Positions 1 to 12,934 of a stretch of 64,000 bases of DNA are shown piece by piece. Position numbers and translations under genes: made by a program. The stretch comes from Myxococcales bacterium. Lineage in GTDB: Bacteria > Myxococcota_A > Polyangia > Haliangiales > Haliangiaceae. Under the pieces are notes generated by a model. It saw only the letters and a list, made by a program, of their open reading frames with translations, did no database searches and was not told the DNA's origin. Every line of letters starts with the position of its first letter. The stretch's first letter is position 1. The stretch is from assembly GCA_016794525.1 (NCBI GenBank), contig JAEUJY010000115.1:124001-188000 (forward strand), read 5' to 3'.

Positions 1-2
1 GC

Positions 3-107
3 GTCGCGGTGACCTGCGATGGCGCGGCGGTGCCGGCGACCGCGGTGGCCGGTCGGGTCGAGGTGGCGTGCGCGGGGCGCGAGCTGGTGATGAGCCCGGC
101 GCCGTAG
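3..107 (+). CDS. C-terminal tail of a gene cut by the window edge
   Basis: An open frame enters from the left edge and ends with TAG at 105-107, giving about 34 codons that start VAVTCDGAAV and end SPAP. It contains two Cys residues and alternating small and hydrophobic residues, as in a beta-rich extracytoplasmic domain. Nothing identifies a family. The gene would lie on the same strand as the biotin gene downstream, about 200 bases away. It could also be a chance open frame in GC-rich DNA. Confidence 0.3.
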   Translation, partial: VAVTCDGAAVPATAVAGRVEVACAGRELVMSPAP

Positions 108-137
108 CCGCGGCGTGAGCATTTGCGTGCCGCGGCG

Positions 138-185
138 GTGATGGGCGTGGTGATGGGCGGCGTGATGGGCGGTGTGATGGGCGCG
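138..185. repeat. Four-copy 12-bp tandem repeat upstream of bioF
   Basis: Four successive 12-base units of the form GTGATGGGCGNN fill 138-185. The first nine bases are identical in all four and only the last three differ. The block lies between the preceding partial gene and bioF and is probably non-coding. It could affect the bioF leader, but no function can be assigned. Confidence 0.7.
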
Positions 186-306
186 GGCGCGGGGCTGGCG
201 CGAGGGGGGAGTCGTGGTCGAAGCCGCTGGCGCGTGTGATCGTGCGTGGCGGCGCAGCGGTGCGGCGGCGGTGCCGGCCGCGGGCGCCCTCGACAGCGAC
301 GGGGAG

Positions 307-2156
<1,850 letters not shown>

Positions 2157-2506
2157 TGAGGCGGATGCCGCGACCCAGCGCCGATCCCGACCCCCATCCG
2201 CGGCGGCCTCACGGCATGCCGCCAGCCACGCCCAGGTGCTCGGACGCGTTCGGGCCCGCGGGAATGCTCGCGACCAAGAGTCAGCCTTGGGGCGTGATCG
2301 ATCCCGGCACCGCCGCTTCCGCGGGCGGATCGCACCCGGCGTCCTGACCCGGTGCGAGACCGGGGTCCGGGACGGCGTTTGGCTCGCTGGGCTCTGGCAC
2401 GCCGTGCTCGTCAGGCGCCCGGCCGATGACCTCGCGTGTCCCACCTGGACGGTGACCGTGCAGCCTCTCAAGTACTCGGGGCGTCCGGCTCAAAACCGGG
2501 TTCCGC

Positions 2507-2522
2507 TGTCCCACGTGGGAGG
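2507..2522. other. Degenerate parS-like site
   Basis: TGTCCCACGTGGGAGG keeps the CCACGTGG core but differs from the perfect sites at four of 16 positions. It may be a decayed or weak ParB site in the same cluster. Confidence 0.45.
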
Positions 2523-2573
2523 CTCGAGTCGGCGGCGGCCGCCTGCATCAGCGGGACGCGACTGCCAACTCCA

Positions 2574-2589
2574 TGTTCCACGTGAAACT
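2574..2589. other. parS: parS site (B. subtilis-type arm)
   Basis: TGTTCCACGTGAAACT matches the widely conserved parS consensus TGTTNCACGTGAAACA at 15 of 16 positions. The right arm is GTGAAAC rather than GTGGAAC, so it is a second version of the site within the cluster. Confidence 0.8.
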
Positions 2590-2768
2590 TCACTGACTGG
2601 CCTGGCGCTACTTGGGCGGCCGCGATGTCCACGTTCGGTGGTCTCGAACCGGAGGTAGTCCGCGCCATGGACTATCGGCCACCACGCCTCCAAGCGCCAG
2701 TTGGAGTGGCGGGCCGGATGCGGCCGTTGCCGGCTCGCACCGGGCGACTGGGAACGGGTGAATGTCGA

Positions 2769-2784
2769 CCTTCCACGTGGGAGG
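2769..2784. other. Degenerate parS-like site
   Basis: CCTTCCACGTGGGAGG keeps the TTCCACGTGG core with changes at both ends. It is a weaker candidate than the perfect copies. Confidence 0.4.
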
Positions 2785-2884
2785 CCGATGACGATACTCA
2801 CACGCTGTGGGGCACCTGTGGGTCGGGGCTCGATTGCTGAGGAGCGGCGGAGGGTTGGTGCGGTCGAGGTGACAACGAGGCTCC

Positions 2885-2900
2885 TGTTCCACGTGGAACA
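2885..2900. other. parS: parS site nearest bioA (perfect)
   Basis: TGTTCCACGTGGAACA occurs again about 110 bases before the bioA start. ParB spreading from here would cover the bioA promoter. Confidence 0.9.
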
Positions 2901-3012
2901 TCAGGCCGGGACCACCCGCGCTCTCTGGGCCTCCCATCCGGGACATGGCTGGATAGGAGCCACCCTGCTGGTGGTGCTGGCGCCGTCTCCTGCACCTATA
3001 TATAAGGTGCGC

Positions 3013-4301
<1,289 letters not shown>

Positions 4302-4305
<4 letters not shown>

Positions 4306-4952
4306 AGTACTTCGTCACCGGCACCGACACCGGCGTCGGCAAGACGCACGTGACCGTCGCGATGACGGTCGGGCTCCGTCGCGCCGGCCGTCGCGCGCGC
4401 GCGATCAAGCCGATCGAGACCGGTTGGGCGCCCGGCAGCACCGACGCCGAGCAGCTGGCCGCTGCATCGGGATCGTCGCTGCCAGAATCGCTGTGGCAGA
4501 GCCTTCAGGCGCCGCGCTCGCCGAAGGCGGCCGCGGCCCTCGAAGGGAAGACGATCGACCATCGAGCGCTCGCCACCTGGTGCGCGCGCCAGTCCGGCGA
4601 CCCGCTCTTCATCGAAGGGGCCGGGGGATGGGCGGTGCCGATCTGCAAGGGCGTCCGGATGAGCGATCTCGCCGCGCAGGTCGCGGATGCAGTCATCATC
4701 GTCGCGCGCGCCGGGCTGGGCACGGTCAATCACTCGATCCTGACCGTCGAGGCGGTGGCGACGCGCGCGCCGCTGACCGGCGTCGTGCTGTCACGGCGCC
4801 CGGACGACTCGGTCGAGTTCACCCACGAGAACGCCGACGAGATCGCCGCCCAGACCGGCGCGCGCGTCGCGGTGTTCCCCGACGACGAAGGCGAGATCCT
4901 CGGCTGGTTCCACGGCGGCTTCGACGAGCAGCCGACGCACCCGATGGGCTGA
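4302..4952 (+). CDS. bioD: Dethiobiotin synthetase
   Basis: BioD uses ATP and CO2 to close the ureido ring of DAPA, giving dethiobiotin. The N-terminal GTDTGVGKTHVT is the BioD P-loop, KPIETGW follows as the substrate segment, and EGAGGWAVP is the conserved glycine-rich loop. It has 216 residues, the normal size. The GTG start at 4302 overlaps the bioA stop in a GTGA arrangement, so the two are translationally coupled. bioB is not in the window. It ends 7 bases from the convergent rsmG gene. Confidence 0.93.
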
Positions 4953-4959
4953 CTGCTCG

Positions 4960-5544
4960 CTACGCGACGCGGCGGACGATGATCGCGCGCTGTCGATCGC
5001 CGGCCGCGTACGGGTGTCGCTCGTCGCTCGATCCGAGCTCGACCTGCTCGCGGGCTTCCATGCCGAGGACGCGGCCACCCGGACGCACGAGCTGCTGCCC
5101 GAGCGCCAGCCACTCATCCAGCGCGAACGTCGCGCGCGAGGTCGCTAGATCGAAGCCATGATCGATCTCCGGATCGACGCGACGCGTCACGATCTCCACG
5201 TTCGAGAGGCGCAGCTCGCGCACGGCGGTCGACAGGAACGCGGTCTTCTTGTGGATGGGCTCGACGCCACGCCACGCCACCGCGGGCCGGCAGGCGCCGA
5301 GCACGATCAGCGGAAAGCCACCGCCGCTGCCCACGTCGATCGCTGAGGCTGCCTCACCCATGTGCGGTACCAGCGCGAGCGAGTCGACGACGTGCTGGGC
5401 GATGTCGTCGTGGCTCCGCGCCGCGGACAGGTTGATGCGCTGGTTCCAGCGCTCGAACAGCTCGACGAACTGCACCAGCGCCGGCGCGGCGGCGGTCGCG
5501 CCGACGCCAGCCGCCGCGCGCGCGAGGACATCACGCCAGGACAT
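4960..5544 (-). CDS. rsmG: 16S rRNA (guanine527-N7)-methyltransferase
   Basis: RsmG (GidB) methylates G527 of 16S rRNA using S-adenosylmethionine. The 194-residue protein has the family hallmarks: [16 protein letters not shown], the helix with HVVDSLALV, and [15 protein letters not shown] as the SAM-binding motif, then [11 protein letters not shown]. Its ATG at 5544 overlaps the end of the LarA-type gene by 14 bases, so both are probably read from one minus-strand message. In many bacteria rsmG sits beside parAB near the origin; here parAB is absent but a parS cluster lies 2-3 kb away. C-terminal residues are slightly shorter than in enterobacterial homologues. Confidence 0.92.
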   Translation of the reverse strand: MSWRDVLARAAAGVGATAAAPALVQFVELFERWNQRINLSAARSHDDIAQHVVDSLALVPHMGEAASAIDVGSGGGFPLIVLGACRPAVAWRGVEPIHKKTAFLSTAVRELRLSNVEIVTRRVDPEIDHGFDLATSRATFALDEWLALGQQLVRPGGRVLGMEAREQVELGSSDERHPYAAGDRQRAIIVRRVA

Positions 5545-6679
5545 CGGCGATCACTTTGCTCGCGAGCGGCACGACGAGCAACTCGTCACGGCCGGCGATC
5601 GCCGTCGCGAGATCCGGCGCCCAGCGCGCGTAGCTGGCGGCGACCGTCGCCGGCGGCAGCGACGACACCAGCACGACCTCGTGCTCGCGCGGGAGGCGCG
5701 GCGCGATGCCGAGCTGGTAGATGCCGCGGTTCACCACGTCGACGGGCCCGAGGCCATCCTCGCACGGTGCGACGATCACGACGCGCCCGCCCGGCCGCAC
5801 CCACGGCGTCACCGCCGCCAGGCACTTGCTCGCCTGGTACAGCGACCGCGTCACCGGATCGCGATCACCGACGACCACGCAACCCGACGGCCGGGCCGCG
5901 GCGCGCAGCCACGGTGCCGCGATCGCCGCGCCGGCGCGGAACGCCGCACGCACGTCGCCAGCGACGGCGGCGCGCACGATGTCGTGGCGGTCGGCGACGC
6001 CGTCGAGCAAGAACGCGTTCGGCGCGGCCAGCGCCGCGGCCTCCTCGAGATCGAGCCGACAGGGGTTGTCGTCGACGGCGCCGCCGCGCGCCGCCGGATC
6101 GCGCTTCCACTCGTGGTTGCGGCGCGCGCTCGCGGTGGCGGCCAGCCCCGGGAAGATCGCCTTCGCGCCGGCACCGAAGCCCGCGAAGTAGTGCCCGCGG
6201 ATCACGCCGGTCGCGACGATCAGGTCGGCCTCGACGCACGCGCGGTGGACCACCACTGGCGTCCCACGCGACGTCGTGCCGACGGCGACCAGGGCGTCGT
6301 CGTCGAGGCCGTCGTGATCGACCACCGCGACGTCGCGCACGTGGCCGAGGCCGATCGCCCCGAGGCCGCCGGTCGCGCCGTGGGTGCCGCAGGCGATCGC
6401 GACCGTGAGCCGCACCGCCGGCAGCCGCGCGCGCACCGCGTCGACGAACGCCGCCCGCGGCTCGTCGCGCGTGCGATCGCTGACGATCAGCGTCACCCGA
6501 TCGCCGGGCCGCACGCGCGCCTCGAGCGGCGCGCTGCCGATCGGCGCGGCCAGCGCGGCCTCACACAGCGCGGCGACCACGGGCGCCGGCATGGGCGACG
6601 GCACGTCGAGCACGGTCACCGCAGCGTCGACGTCGGCGCTGACCTCGCCGCGGCCGAACGGGAGCGCGACCCGGGGCAT
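5531..6679 (-). CDS. LarA-type nickel-pincer racemase family protein
   Basis: This 382-residue protein belongs to the DUF2088/LarA family, whose founder is the lactate racemase that uses a nickel-pincer nucleotide bound to a lysine. The family residues are present: His100 in CGTHG, His163 and Lys173 in [12 protein letters not shown], and His189; the spacing of the last three (10 and 16) equals that of L. plantarum His174, Lys184 and His200. The substrate is unknown, because the family includes racemases and epimerases of other 2-hydroxyacids. No larB, larC or larE cofactor genes are in the window. A TACTGT element ends 6 bases before the ATG, suggesting a leaderless start. It is divergent from the receiver gene at 6746. 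Confidence 0.85.
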   Translation of the reverse strand: MPRVALPFGRGEVSADVDAAVTVLDVPSPMPAPVVAALCEAALAAPIGSAPLEARVRPGDRVTLIVSDRTRDEPRAAFVDAVRARLPAVRLTVAIACGTHGATGGLGAIGLGHVRDVAVVDHDGLDDDALVAVGTTSRGTPVVVHRACVEADLIVATGVIRGHYFAGFGAGAKAIFPGLAATASARRNHEWKRDPAARGGAVDDNPCRLDLEEAAALAAPNAFLLDGVADRHDIVRAAVAGDVRAAFRAGAAIAAPWLRAAARPSGCVVVGDRDPVTRSLYQASKCLAAVTPWVRPGGRVVIVAPCEDGLGPVDVVNRGIYQLGIAPRLPREHEVVLVSSLPPATVAASYARWAPDLATAIAGRDELLVVPLASKVIADVLA

Positions 6680-6704
6680 GCCGAGACAGTACCAGGCTCG
6701 GTGG

Positions 6705-6722
6705 CGACCCGTCGGCGGGTCG
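6705..6722. promoter_or_regulatory. Inverted repeat between divergent genes
   Basis: CGACCCG and CGGGTCG form a perfect 7-bp inverted repeat separated by TCGG. It lies in the 66-bp gap between the divergent larA-type gene and the receiver gene, next to a TACCAT element at 6725-6730. It could be an operator; in GC-rich DNA short inverted repeats also arise by chance. Confidence 0.35.
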
Positions 6723-6745
6723 GATACCATCCGCCACAACCGCAC

Positions 6746-9430
6746 GTGTCGAAGCAGTCTCTCCTCTTGGTCGACGGCGACCCGCGCAGCCTGCGCGTGC
6801 TCGAAGTGTCGCTCAAGAAGGCCGGCTTCGTCGTCACCACCGCGGTCAACGGCAAGGACGCGCTCGACAAGGTCGAGCTGTCGCCGCCCGATCTGGTCAT
6901 CTCGGAGACGCTGCTCGACGAGCTCGACGGCTACGCGTTCTGCCAGCGGCTCAAGGCCAACCCCGAGTGGGCCGACATCCCGTTCGTGTTCCTCACGGCG
7001 CAGACCGAGATCGAGGCCAAGATCAAAGGCCTCGAGCTGGGCGTCGAGGACTACCTGACCAAGCCGATCTACATCAAGGAGATCGTCGCCCGCGCGCGCA
7101 TCCTGATCCAGAAGCGACAGCGCACCCGCATCGAGGAGCGCCGCGACGGGCGCACGCGGTTCTCGGGCCGCATCAGCGACATGCCGGTGGTCGACCTGAT
7201 CCAGACCATCGAGATCAGCCGCAAGGCCGGCCTGATCTACTTCACCGGCGAGGCCGGCAAGCAGGCGGCGATCTACTTCCGCGACGGCAAGGTGATCGAC
7301 GCCGAGGCCGGGCCGCTGCAGGGCGAGGACGCGGTCTACCGCCTGCTGACGTGGAACGAGGGCGAGTTCGAGGTGGTGTTCCGCACGGTGCGGCGCCGCG
7401 AGGTCATCGCGGTGTCGTCGCAGGCGCTGCTGATGGAGGGCATGCGGCGCCTCGACGAGTGGGGGCGCCTGAGCGAGCAGCTGCCCGGGCTCGACATCCG
7501 CTTCGAGATCGACGCCCGCGAGCTGACCAACCGTCTCGGCGACGTGCCCGACGAGCACAACGCGATCCTGCGGCTGTTCGACGGCCGGCGCACGGTGATG
7601 GAGGTGATCGACGCCAGCGACTACGGCGACCTCGAGTGCCTCGAGGTGATCGCGAAGCTGTTCTTCGAGGGCCTGCTGGTCGAGCTGGGCCCGGGCAAGC
7701 CGCACCGCGCGACCGGCGAGTGGACGGTGCCGTCGTCGGTGCTCGACGAGACGCCCGGCCTCGACCGCGACGCGGTGACCGCCGACCTCGGCGAGTCGCT
7801 GGGCGAGGTGACGGGCTCGACCGCCTCGGGCGACGAGCTGGTCCTCGGCGAGGAGCTGCCCGAGCTGGCCGTGCCCGCCGCGACGACCGGCCCGACGATC
7901 GAGGCGCCGTCGCCGCCGTCGCCGCCGCCGGTGGCCGAGCCCGCGCCGTCGCCTGGGCCGGCCAGCAGCGCGCCGACGGTGTCGGTGTCGGGGTCCGATG
8001 CGGCCGCGCCCGCGCCGCCGGGCTCGTCCGAGGAGGACGAGGCGTCGTTCGCCGACATGGGGCTGACGCCGCCGCCCGTGGACGTCGAGGTGATGCCGCC
8101 GTCCGAGTCGCCCGCCCCAGCGTCGGCCGCCGCGCCGGCGGACGCGCCGACGGACGCCCCGGCGCCCGAGACTGCCGCCACGCTGGCCGGGCAGCTGGCC
8201 CGCGCGGAGCGGAGCAGCGACGCGCCGCCGCCGCGGCGCAAGAGCCTGATCGAGAAGGCCATCGACGAATCGGACCTGGTGGGCATGGGCCTCGGCGACG
8301 TCGACGCGTTGCTCGGCATCACGTCGAGTCCCGCGCTCGCGGTCCCGACGCCGGTCGCGCGGGTCGACTCGGACCCGGTGCCGCAAGCGATCTACAGCGA
8401 CGACCCGACGCCGCTGCCGCCGCCGATGCCGATGGACGTCGACGACGAGGTGCTGCCGCGGGCCACCACGTCGCGGGGCGCCGAGGTGGCGCAGGTCGCC
8501 GGCGAGGTGGTCGCGCCGACGCCGGCCGCCGACGCCGAGCCGGCCCGGGAGCTGATCACGATCCGCCCCAAGCGGCAGACGCGTGAACAGCCCGCGCTGA
8601 CGGCGCCGAGCGATGCGCCCGCCGAGCCGGCCGCCGCGAGCCACGCGACCGCGACCGCCGCCGAACCGCCGGCCCCTGCTGCGGCCGCCGCGCCTCGGAG
8701 CGAGCCGCTGCCCGACCGCGTGAAGGTCGACCGCACCGAGCCGGTGGAGTCGCTGCCGCCGAACCAGCGCGGGCCGCGCTGGCCGGCGATCGCGACGGGC
8801 CTCGGCGCGCTGGCGATCCTCGCGTTCGTGGTGGTCAAGTCGGGCCGCGGCGGTGCGGCCCACGCGCCGATCGACGCCGCCCCTGGCTACGTGCCGCTCG
8901 ACGCGATGCGCGCGATGCCGCCGCCGCCGGCGCCGCCGGACGCCGCGCCGTCACCGCTGGCGGCGCAGGACGCGGCCGCGTCGCTCGCGCCCGACGCGAA
9001 CGCGCTCCCGCCGCCGCCCACCGACGCGCGCGCGGTCACCGCTGACGCGGCGGCGGGCACCCCGACCCTCGACGCCGGCGGCGACTACAAGGCGCCGCTC
9101 GAGGCTGCGCGCCGCGCGCTCGACGACGGCGACTACGATCGCGCGCTGGCCCTGGCCGACGAGTCGCTGGCGGTCCGCCGCTCGGCGCGCGGCTACGTCG
9201 TGCGCGCCGACGCGCTGCGCCGCCTGGGCCGCATCGATCTCGCGGTGCAGGCGACCGACGCGGCGATCAAGGCCAACGCGTCCTACGCGCCGGCGTGGGA
9301 CATGAAGGGCAAGATCCTGTGGAGCGCGCGCCGCTACGACGAGGCGCGCCCCGCGTACGAGCGCTTCTTGCAGCTGCAGCCGACCGGCGAGGCGGCCGAC
9401 ACCGTGCGCGCGCTGCTGGGGACCAAGTGA
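6746..9430 (+). CDS. Pseudo-receiver, DUF4388 and TPR membrane protein
   Basis: The 894-residue protein has four parts. Residues 1-125 form a response-regulator receiver fold (LLVDGDP, FLTAQ, LTKPI), but the phospho-acceptor Asp is replaced by Glu54 (GAG at 6905-6907). Residues 130-240 match the DUF4388 (PATAN) domain with [19 protein letters not shown] long Ala/Pro/Asp-rich linker follows, then one membrane segment around residue 680 ([17 protein letters not shown]) and a C-terminal tetratricopeptide pair. It probably acts at the inner membrane as a protein-binding scaffold whose receiver is fixed in one state. The GTG at 6746 fits the start of the receiver fold. tsaD overlaps the stop. Confidence 0.8.
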   Translation: MSKQSLLLVDGDPRSLRVLEVSLKKAGFVVTTAVNGKDALDKVELSPPDLVISETLLDELDGYAFCQRLKANPEWADIPFVFLTAQTEIEAKIKGLELGVEDYLTKPIYIKEIVARARILIQKRQRTRIEERRDGRTRFSGRISDMPVVDLIQTIEISRKAGLIYFTGEAGKQAAIYFRDGKVIDAEAGPLQGEDAVYRLLTWNEGEFEVVFRTVRRREVIAVSSQALLMEGMRRLDEWGRLSEQLPGLDIRFEIDARELTNRLGDVPDEHNAILRLFDGRRTVMEVIDASDYGDLECLEVIAKLFFEGLLVELGPGKPHRATGEWTVPSSVLDETPGLDRDAVTADLGESLGEVTGSTASGDELVLGEELPELAVPAATTGPTIEAPSPPSPPPVAEPAPSPGPASSAPTVSVSGSDAAAPAPPGSSEEDEASFADMGLTPPPVDVEVMPPSESPAPASAAAPADAPTDAPAPETAATLAGQLARAERSSDAPPPRRKSLIEKAIDESDLVGMGLGDVDALLGITSSPALAVPTPVARVDSDPVPQAIYSDDPTPLPPPMPMDVDDEVLPRATTSRGAEVAQVAGEVVAPTPAADAEPARELITIRPKRQTREQPALTAPSDAPAEPAAASHATATAAEPPAPAAAAAPRSEPLPDRVKVDRTEPVESLPPNQRGPRWPAIATGLGALAILAFVVVKSGRGGAAHAPIDAAPGYVPLDAMRAMPPPPAPPDAAPSPLAAQDAAASLAPDANALPPPPTDARAVTADAAAGTPTLDAGGDYKAPLEAARRALDDGDYDRALALADESLAVRRSARGYVVRADALRRLGRIDLAVQATDAAIKANASYAPAWDMKGKILWSARRYDEARPAYERFLQLQPTGEAADTVRALLGTK

Positions 9431-10455
9431 TGCGCGTCCTCGGACTCGAGAGCTCGTGCGACGAGACCGCGGCGGCGGTGGTCGAGGACGGCGTCCGCGC
9501 GCTGTCCGACGTGGTCGCGTCGCAGCACGACGTGCACCGGCCGTACGGCGGCGTCGTGCCCGAGCTGGCGTCGCGCGCCCACGTCGTCAACGTCGTGCCG
9601 GTGCTCGATCAGGCGCTGGCCAAGGCCGGCGTCGGGCTCGACGGCATCGACGGCATCGCGGTGACCTACGGCCCCGGCCTGGTCGGCGCGCTCTTGGTCG
9701 CGGTGCAGACCGCCAAGGCGCTGGCGTGGGCTCGCGGCATCCCGCTGGTCGGCGTGCACCACCTCGAGGGCCACCTGTCGGCGATCTACCTCGAGCCCGC
9801 CGCGCCGCCGATGCCGCACCTGGCGCTGATCGTCTCGGGCGGCCACACCTCGCTGGTCCGCGTCGACGATCACGGCGTCGTCGTCGAGCTCGGCCGCACC
9901 CGGGACGACGCCGCCGGCGAGGCGTTCGACAAGGGCGCCAAGCTGCTCGGGCTCGGCTACCCCGGCGGCGCGGTGATCGATCGCCTCGCCGCGACCGGTG
10001 ATCCCAAGGCGGTGGCGATGCCGCGGGCGATGACCGCGCGCGCCAACGACGACTTCTCGTTCAGCGGGCTGAAGACCGCGCTGCTCCACCACGTGCGCGC
10101 GCACGGCGTGCCCGAGGGGCAGGCGCTCGCCGATCTGTGCGCGAGCTACCAGGCGGCGATCGTCGAGGTGCTGGTGCGCAAGACCCGCCGGCTGGCGCGG
10201 CGCGAGGGGCTCACCCACGTGCAAGTGTGCGGTGGCGTCGCCGCGAACCGTGGCCTGCGCGCGGGGCTGGCCGCGGCCGCCGCCGAGGACGGCTTCACGC
10301 TGTACGTGCCGCCGCCGGCGCGCTGCACCGACAACGCGGCGATGATCGCCGCCGCCGGCTACTACCGCCTGGCCCGGGGCGAGCGCGCCGACGCGCTGCT
10401 GGGCGCCACCGCCAACCTGCCGCTGCCGCGGCGAGCCGTCGATGTCGCTCCCTGA
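9430..10455 (+). CDS. tsaD: tRNA threonylcarbamoyladenosine biosynthesis protein TsaD
   Basis: TsaD transfers the threonylcarbamoyl group to A37 of ANN-decoding tRNAs, together with TsaB and TsaE. The protein of 341 residues begins [13 protein letters not shown], has the metal ligands His111 and His115 in HHLEGH, and the SGGHT and GGVAANRGLR nucleotide-binding segments. The ATG at 9430 shares bases with the TGA of the preceding gene, so the frame open further upstream is not used. rsmA overlaps its end by 14 bases, making a tsaD-rsmA-mutM translational string. Confidence 0.95.
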   Translation: MRVLGLESSCDETAAAVVEDGVRALSDVVASQHDVHRPYGGVVPELASRAHVVNVVPVLDQALAKAGVGLDGIDGIAVTYGPGLVGALLVAVQTAKALAWARGIPLVGVHHLEGHLSAIYLEPAAPPMPHLALIVSGGHTSLVRVDDHGVVVELGRTRDDAAGEAFDKGAKLLGLGYPGGAVIDRLAATGDPKAVAMPRAMTARANDDFSFSGLKTALLHHVRAHGVPEGQALADLCASYQAAIVEVLVRKTRRLARREGLTHVQVCGGVAANRGLRAGLAAAAAEDGFTLYVPPPARCTDNAAMIAAAGYYRLARGERADALLGATANLPLPRRAVDVAP

Positions 10456-11341
10456 GCGTGGCGGGCCGGCGTTCCCGGCGGCCGGCGCGTTGCTCGACAA
10501 GTACGGGCTGCGGGCCAAGAAGCATTTCGGCCAGAACTTCCTGACCTCGGAGCGGGTGTTTCGCGCGATCGTCGACGCGACCGTGCGCACCGACGACGAG
10601 TGGGTCGTCGAGATCGGCGCGGGCCTGGGCACGCTGACCGCGCGACTCGCCGAGCGCGTCCCCGAGGGCAAGGTGATCGCCCTCGAGCGCGACCCCGACA
10701 TGGTGGCGGTGCTGCAGGCCGAGCTCGGCCACCTCGACAACATCCAGATCGAGCCGGGCGACGCGCTCCGCTACGACCTCGCGGCGTGCGCGCGCTGGCA
10801 CGGCGATCCGATCGTCGTGTGCGGCAACCTGCCGTACCACGTGGCCGCGCCGCTGATGTTCCGCACCGTCGCCGCCCGCGCCCACGTCGCGCGCGCGGTG
10901 TTCATGGTGCAGAAGGAGATGGCCGACCGCATCGTCGCGCCGCCCGGCAACAAGACGTACGGCGCGCTGTCGGTGATGCTGCAGTCGTTCGCCGCGTGCC
11001 GCACCGTCGTGCAGGCGCCGTCGGGCGCGTTCACGCCGGCGCCCAAGGTCGACTCGGCGGTGGTCCGGCTCGACTTCACCGCGGCGCCGACGCTCGAGCT
11101 CCCCGACGAGGAGCACTACCGCGCGGTCGTGCACGCCGCGTTCGGCCAGCGGCGCAAGACGCTGCGCAACGCGCTGCGCGCGGTGTACGCCGAGGCCGCC
11201 GTCGACGCCGCGCTGGCCGCCACCGGCATCGACGGCGTGCGCCGCGGCGAGACGCTGACGCTGGTCGAGTTCGCGGCGCTGGCCCGGGCCATCCCGGCCG
11301 CGGCGCAGACCGGCATCCTGGTCGAGGACCACGGCGAGTGA
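10442..11341 (+). CDS. rsmA: 16S rRNA (A1518/A1519-N6) dimethyltransferase
   Basis: RsmA (KsgA) dimethylates two adjacent adenines in helix 45 of 16S rRNA late in 30S assembly. The 299-residue protein shows KKHFGQNFL, the SAM motif VEIGAGLGTLT, and the catalytic GNLPYHVA (NLPY) motif, followed by QKEMADRI. It starts inside the tsaD end (14-base overlap). The mutM start follows its stop by about 10 bases. Length and motif order are typical. Confidence 0.95.
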   Translation: MSLPERGGPAFPAAGALLDKYGLRAKKHFGQNFLTSERVFRAIVDATVRTDDEWVVEIGAGLGTLTARLAERVPEGKVIALERDPDMVAVLQAELGHLDNIQIEPGDALRYDLAACARWHGDPIVVCGNLPYHVAAPLMFRTVAARAHVARAVFMVQKEMADRIVAPPGNKTYGALSVMLQSFAACRTVVQAPSGAFTPAPKVDSAVVRLDFTAAPTLELPDEEHYRAVVHAAFGQRRKTLRNALRAVYAEAAVDAALAATGIDGVRRGETLTLVEFAALARAIPAAAQTGILVEDHGE

Positions 11342-11350
11342 GCGGCGGCG

Positions 11351-12187
11351 ATGCCTGAGCTACCCGAGGTCGAGTCGGTCCGGCGCGGGCTGGTGCGGCG
11401 CCGGCTCCGCGGCGTGGCCGTCGCCCGCGTGCGCTCGAGCGGCAAGCCGCTGCGGATGGCGCGCCCGCAGCCGCTGCCCGCGCTGCGCCGCGCGACCCAC
11501 GGCCAGCGCATCACCGACGTCCGCCGGATCGGCAAGTACCTGCTGCTCGATCTCGACGGGCGATGGTCGGTGCTGGTGCACCTGGGCATGAGCGGCAACC
11601 TGATCACCGCGAAGCGCGCCGAGCCGTGGGCGCCGCACACCCACGTCGTGTTCGAGCTGGCCGACGGGCGCGACGTGCGGTTCGTCGACCCGCGGCGGTT
11701 CGGCATGGTCGACGTGGTCGAGCGGGGCCGCGAGCGCGCCCACCCGGCGCTGGCGGTGCTGGGCCCCGATCCGATCGCCGAGGGCCTGCCGCCCGAGCAC
11801 CTGCACGCGGCGTCGACGTCGCGGTCGACGCCGGTCAAGCAGTTCATCCTCGACCAGGGCGTGCTGGCCGGCGTCGGCAACATCTACGCGTCGGAGGCGC
11901 TGTGGCTGGCGCGGATCGCCCCGACCCGACCTGCCCGGCGGCTCGGGGCGGCCGGCGCGGAGGCGCTGAGCGTGGCGATCCAGGACGTCCTCGAGTTCGC
12001 GATCGAGAACGGCGGCACGACGCTGCGCGACTTCGTCGGCGCCGACGGCGTGCCCGGCGACAACGGCGAGTACCTGCTGGTCTACGGCCGCGCCGGGACG
12101 CCGTGCCCGCGCTGCGGGACGGCGATCAAGAAGGCGATGCAGGCGGGGCGTGCGACCTACTGGTGTCCAACGTGTCAGCCTCGGTAG
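11351..12187 (+). CDS. mutM: Formamidopyrimidine-DNA glycosylase
   Basis: MutM (Fpg) removes oxidised purines such as 8-oxoguanine and nicks the abasic site. The protein starts MPELPEVESV, so after Met removal Pro1 is the nucleophile and Glu2 the acid. LGMSGNLI and the helix-two-turn-helix region are present, and the C-terminus carries the zinc finger with CPRCG and CPTCQPR. At 278 residues it has the family length. The gene follows rsmA closely on the same strand and is likely cotranscribed with tsaD and rsmA. Confidence 0.94.
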   Translation: MPELPEVESVRRGLVRRRLRGVAVARVRSSGKPLRMARPQPLPALRRATHGQRITDVRRIGKYLLLDLDGRWSVLVHLGMSGNLITAKRAEPWAPHTHVVFELADGRDVRFVDPRRFGMVDVVERGRERAHPALAVLGPDPIAEGLPPEHLHAASTSRSTPVKQFILDQGVLAGVGNIYASEALWLARIAPTRPARRLGAAGAEALSVAIQDVLEFAIENGGTTLRDFVGADGVPGDNGEYLLVYGRAGTPCPRCGTAIKKAMQAGRATYWCPTCQPR

Positions 12188-12242
12188 GGGTCTATCCGAT
12201 CGATGCGTAAGCCGGCCTGTCCAGCCTCGTTGCCACTGCGGT

Positions 12243-12272
12243 TTGCCCCCGCGGCGAGCGTTGCGGTAGTGT
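12243..12272 (+). promoter_or_regulatory. Possible sigma-70-type promoter of the ECF sigma gene
   Basis: TTGCCC at 12243-12248 and TAGTGT at 12267-12272 are separated by 18 bases in the 140-base gap before the sigma gene. This would leave a leader of about 50 bases. The match is moderate, and an ECF-type autoregulated promoter is equally possible. Confidence 0.3.
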
Positions 12273-12327
12273 CGGCTTCGACCGCCCCGGGCAACCGCGC
12301 GATTCCGTTGCCCAATCGAACCGCATC

Positions 12328-12927
12328 ATGCTGACGGAGCCCGATGAAGACCTGATGGTCCGCTACCAAGGTGGCGAGGTGCGGGCGTTCGAGGTGCTGC
12401 TGGGTCGTCACCGCAAGCCGGTCTACAACTTCATCCTCCGCTACGTCGGCGACAAGGAGACCGCCGAGGATCTGCTGCAAGAGACCTTCATGCGCGTCAT
12501 CAAGGGCGCCGAGGCCTACAAGCGGCAGGCCAAGTTCACGACGTGGCTTTACACCATTGCGCGGAACCTGTGCGTTGATCAGACGAGACGACGCAAGCAC
12601 CGCAAGCACGCTTCGCTCGACGCGCCGATGGCGGCCGACGAGGACAGCGGCACCTTGCTCGACGTCGTCGCCGGAAACGAGATGCCGTCCGATCGCAAGA
12701 CCGTCAACAAGCAGCTGCACGCGAAGCTGCAGCAGGCGATCGCCACGCTCGGCGACGAACAGCGCGAGGTCTTCCTCATGCGCGAGTTCCTCGACATGCC
12801 GTTCAAGCAGATCGCCGAGGTGGTCGGCGTGCCGGAGAACACGGTGAAGAGCCGGATGCGGTACGCGCTCGAGAAGCTGCGGCTCGAGCTCGACGAGTAC
12901 AAGGACCTCGCGAAGGCGGCGCCGTGA
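12328..12927 (+). CDS. ECF-family RNA polymerase sigma factor
   Basis: The 199-residue protein has the two-domain layout of extracytoplasmic-function sigma factors. Region 2 spans about 20-90 with FILRYVGDKETAEDLLQETF and the DNA-melting segment FTTWLYTIARNLCVDQTRRR. Region 4 spans about 135-190 with REFLDMPFKQIAEVVGVPE and the recognition helix TVKSRMRYALEKLR. It should direct RNA polymerase to a small regulon. The next gene, 7 bases downstream, encodes a single-pass membrane protein that fits an anti-sigma factor, so activity is probably held at the membrane. Confidence 0.92.
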   Translation: MLTEPDEDLMVRYQGGEVRAFEVLLGRHRKPVYNFILRYVGDKETAEDLLQETFMRVIKGAEAYKRQAKFTTWLYTIARNLCVDQTRRRKHRKHASLDAPMAADEDSGTLLDVVAGNEMPSDRKTVNKQLHAKLQQAIATLGDEQREVFLMREFLDMPFKQIAEVVGVPENTVKSRMRYALEKLRLELDEYKDLAKAAP

Positions 12928-12934
12928 GGGCGTG

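Noticed and set aside
5249-6745. Upstream extension of the receiver gene
   Set aside because: It runs antisense to the LarA-type and rsmG genes and is Arg/Ala-rich; the receiver fold starts at 6746.
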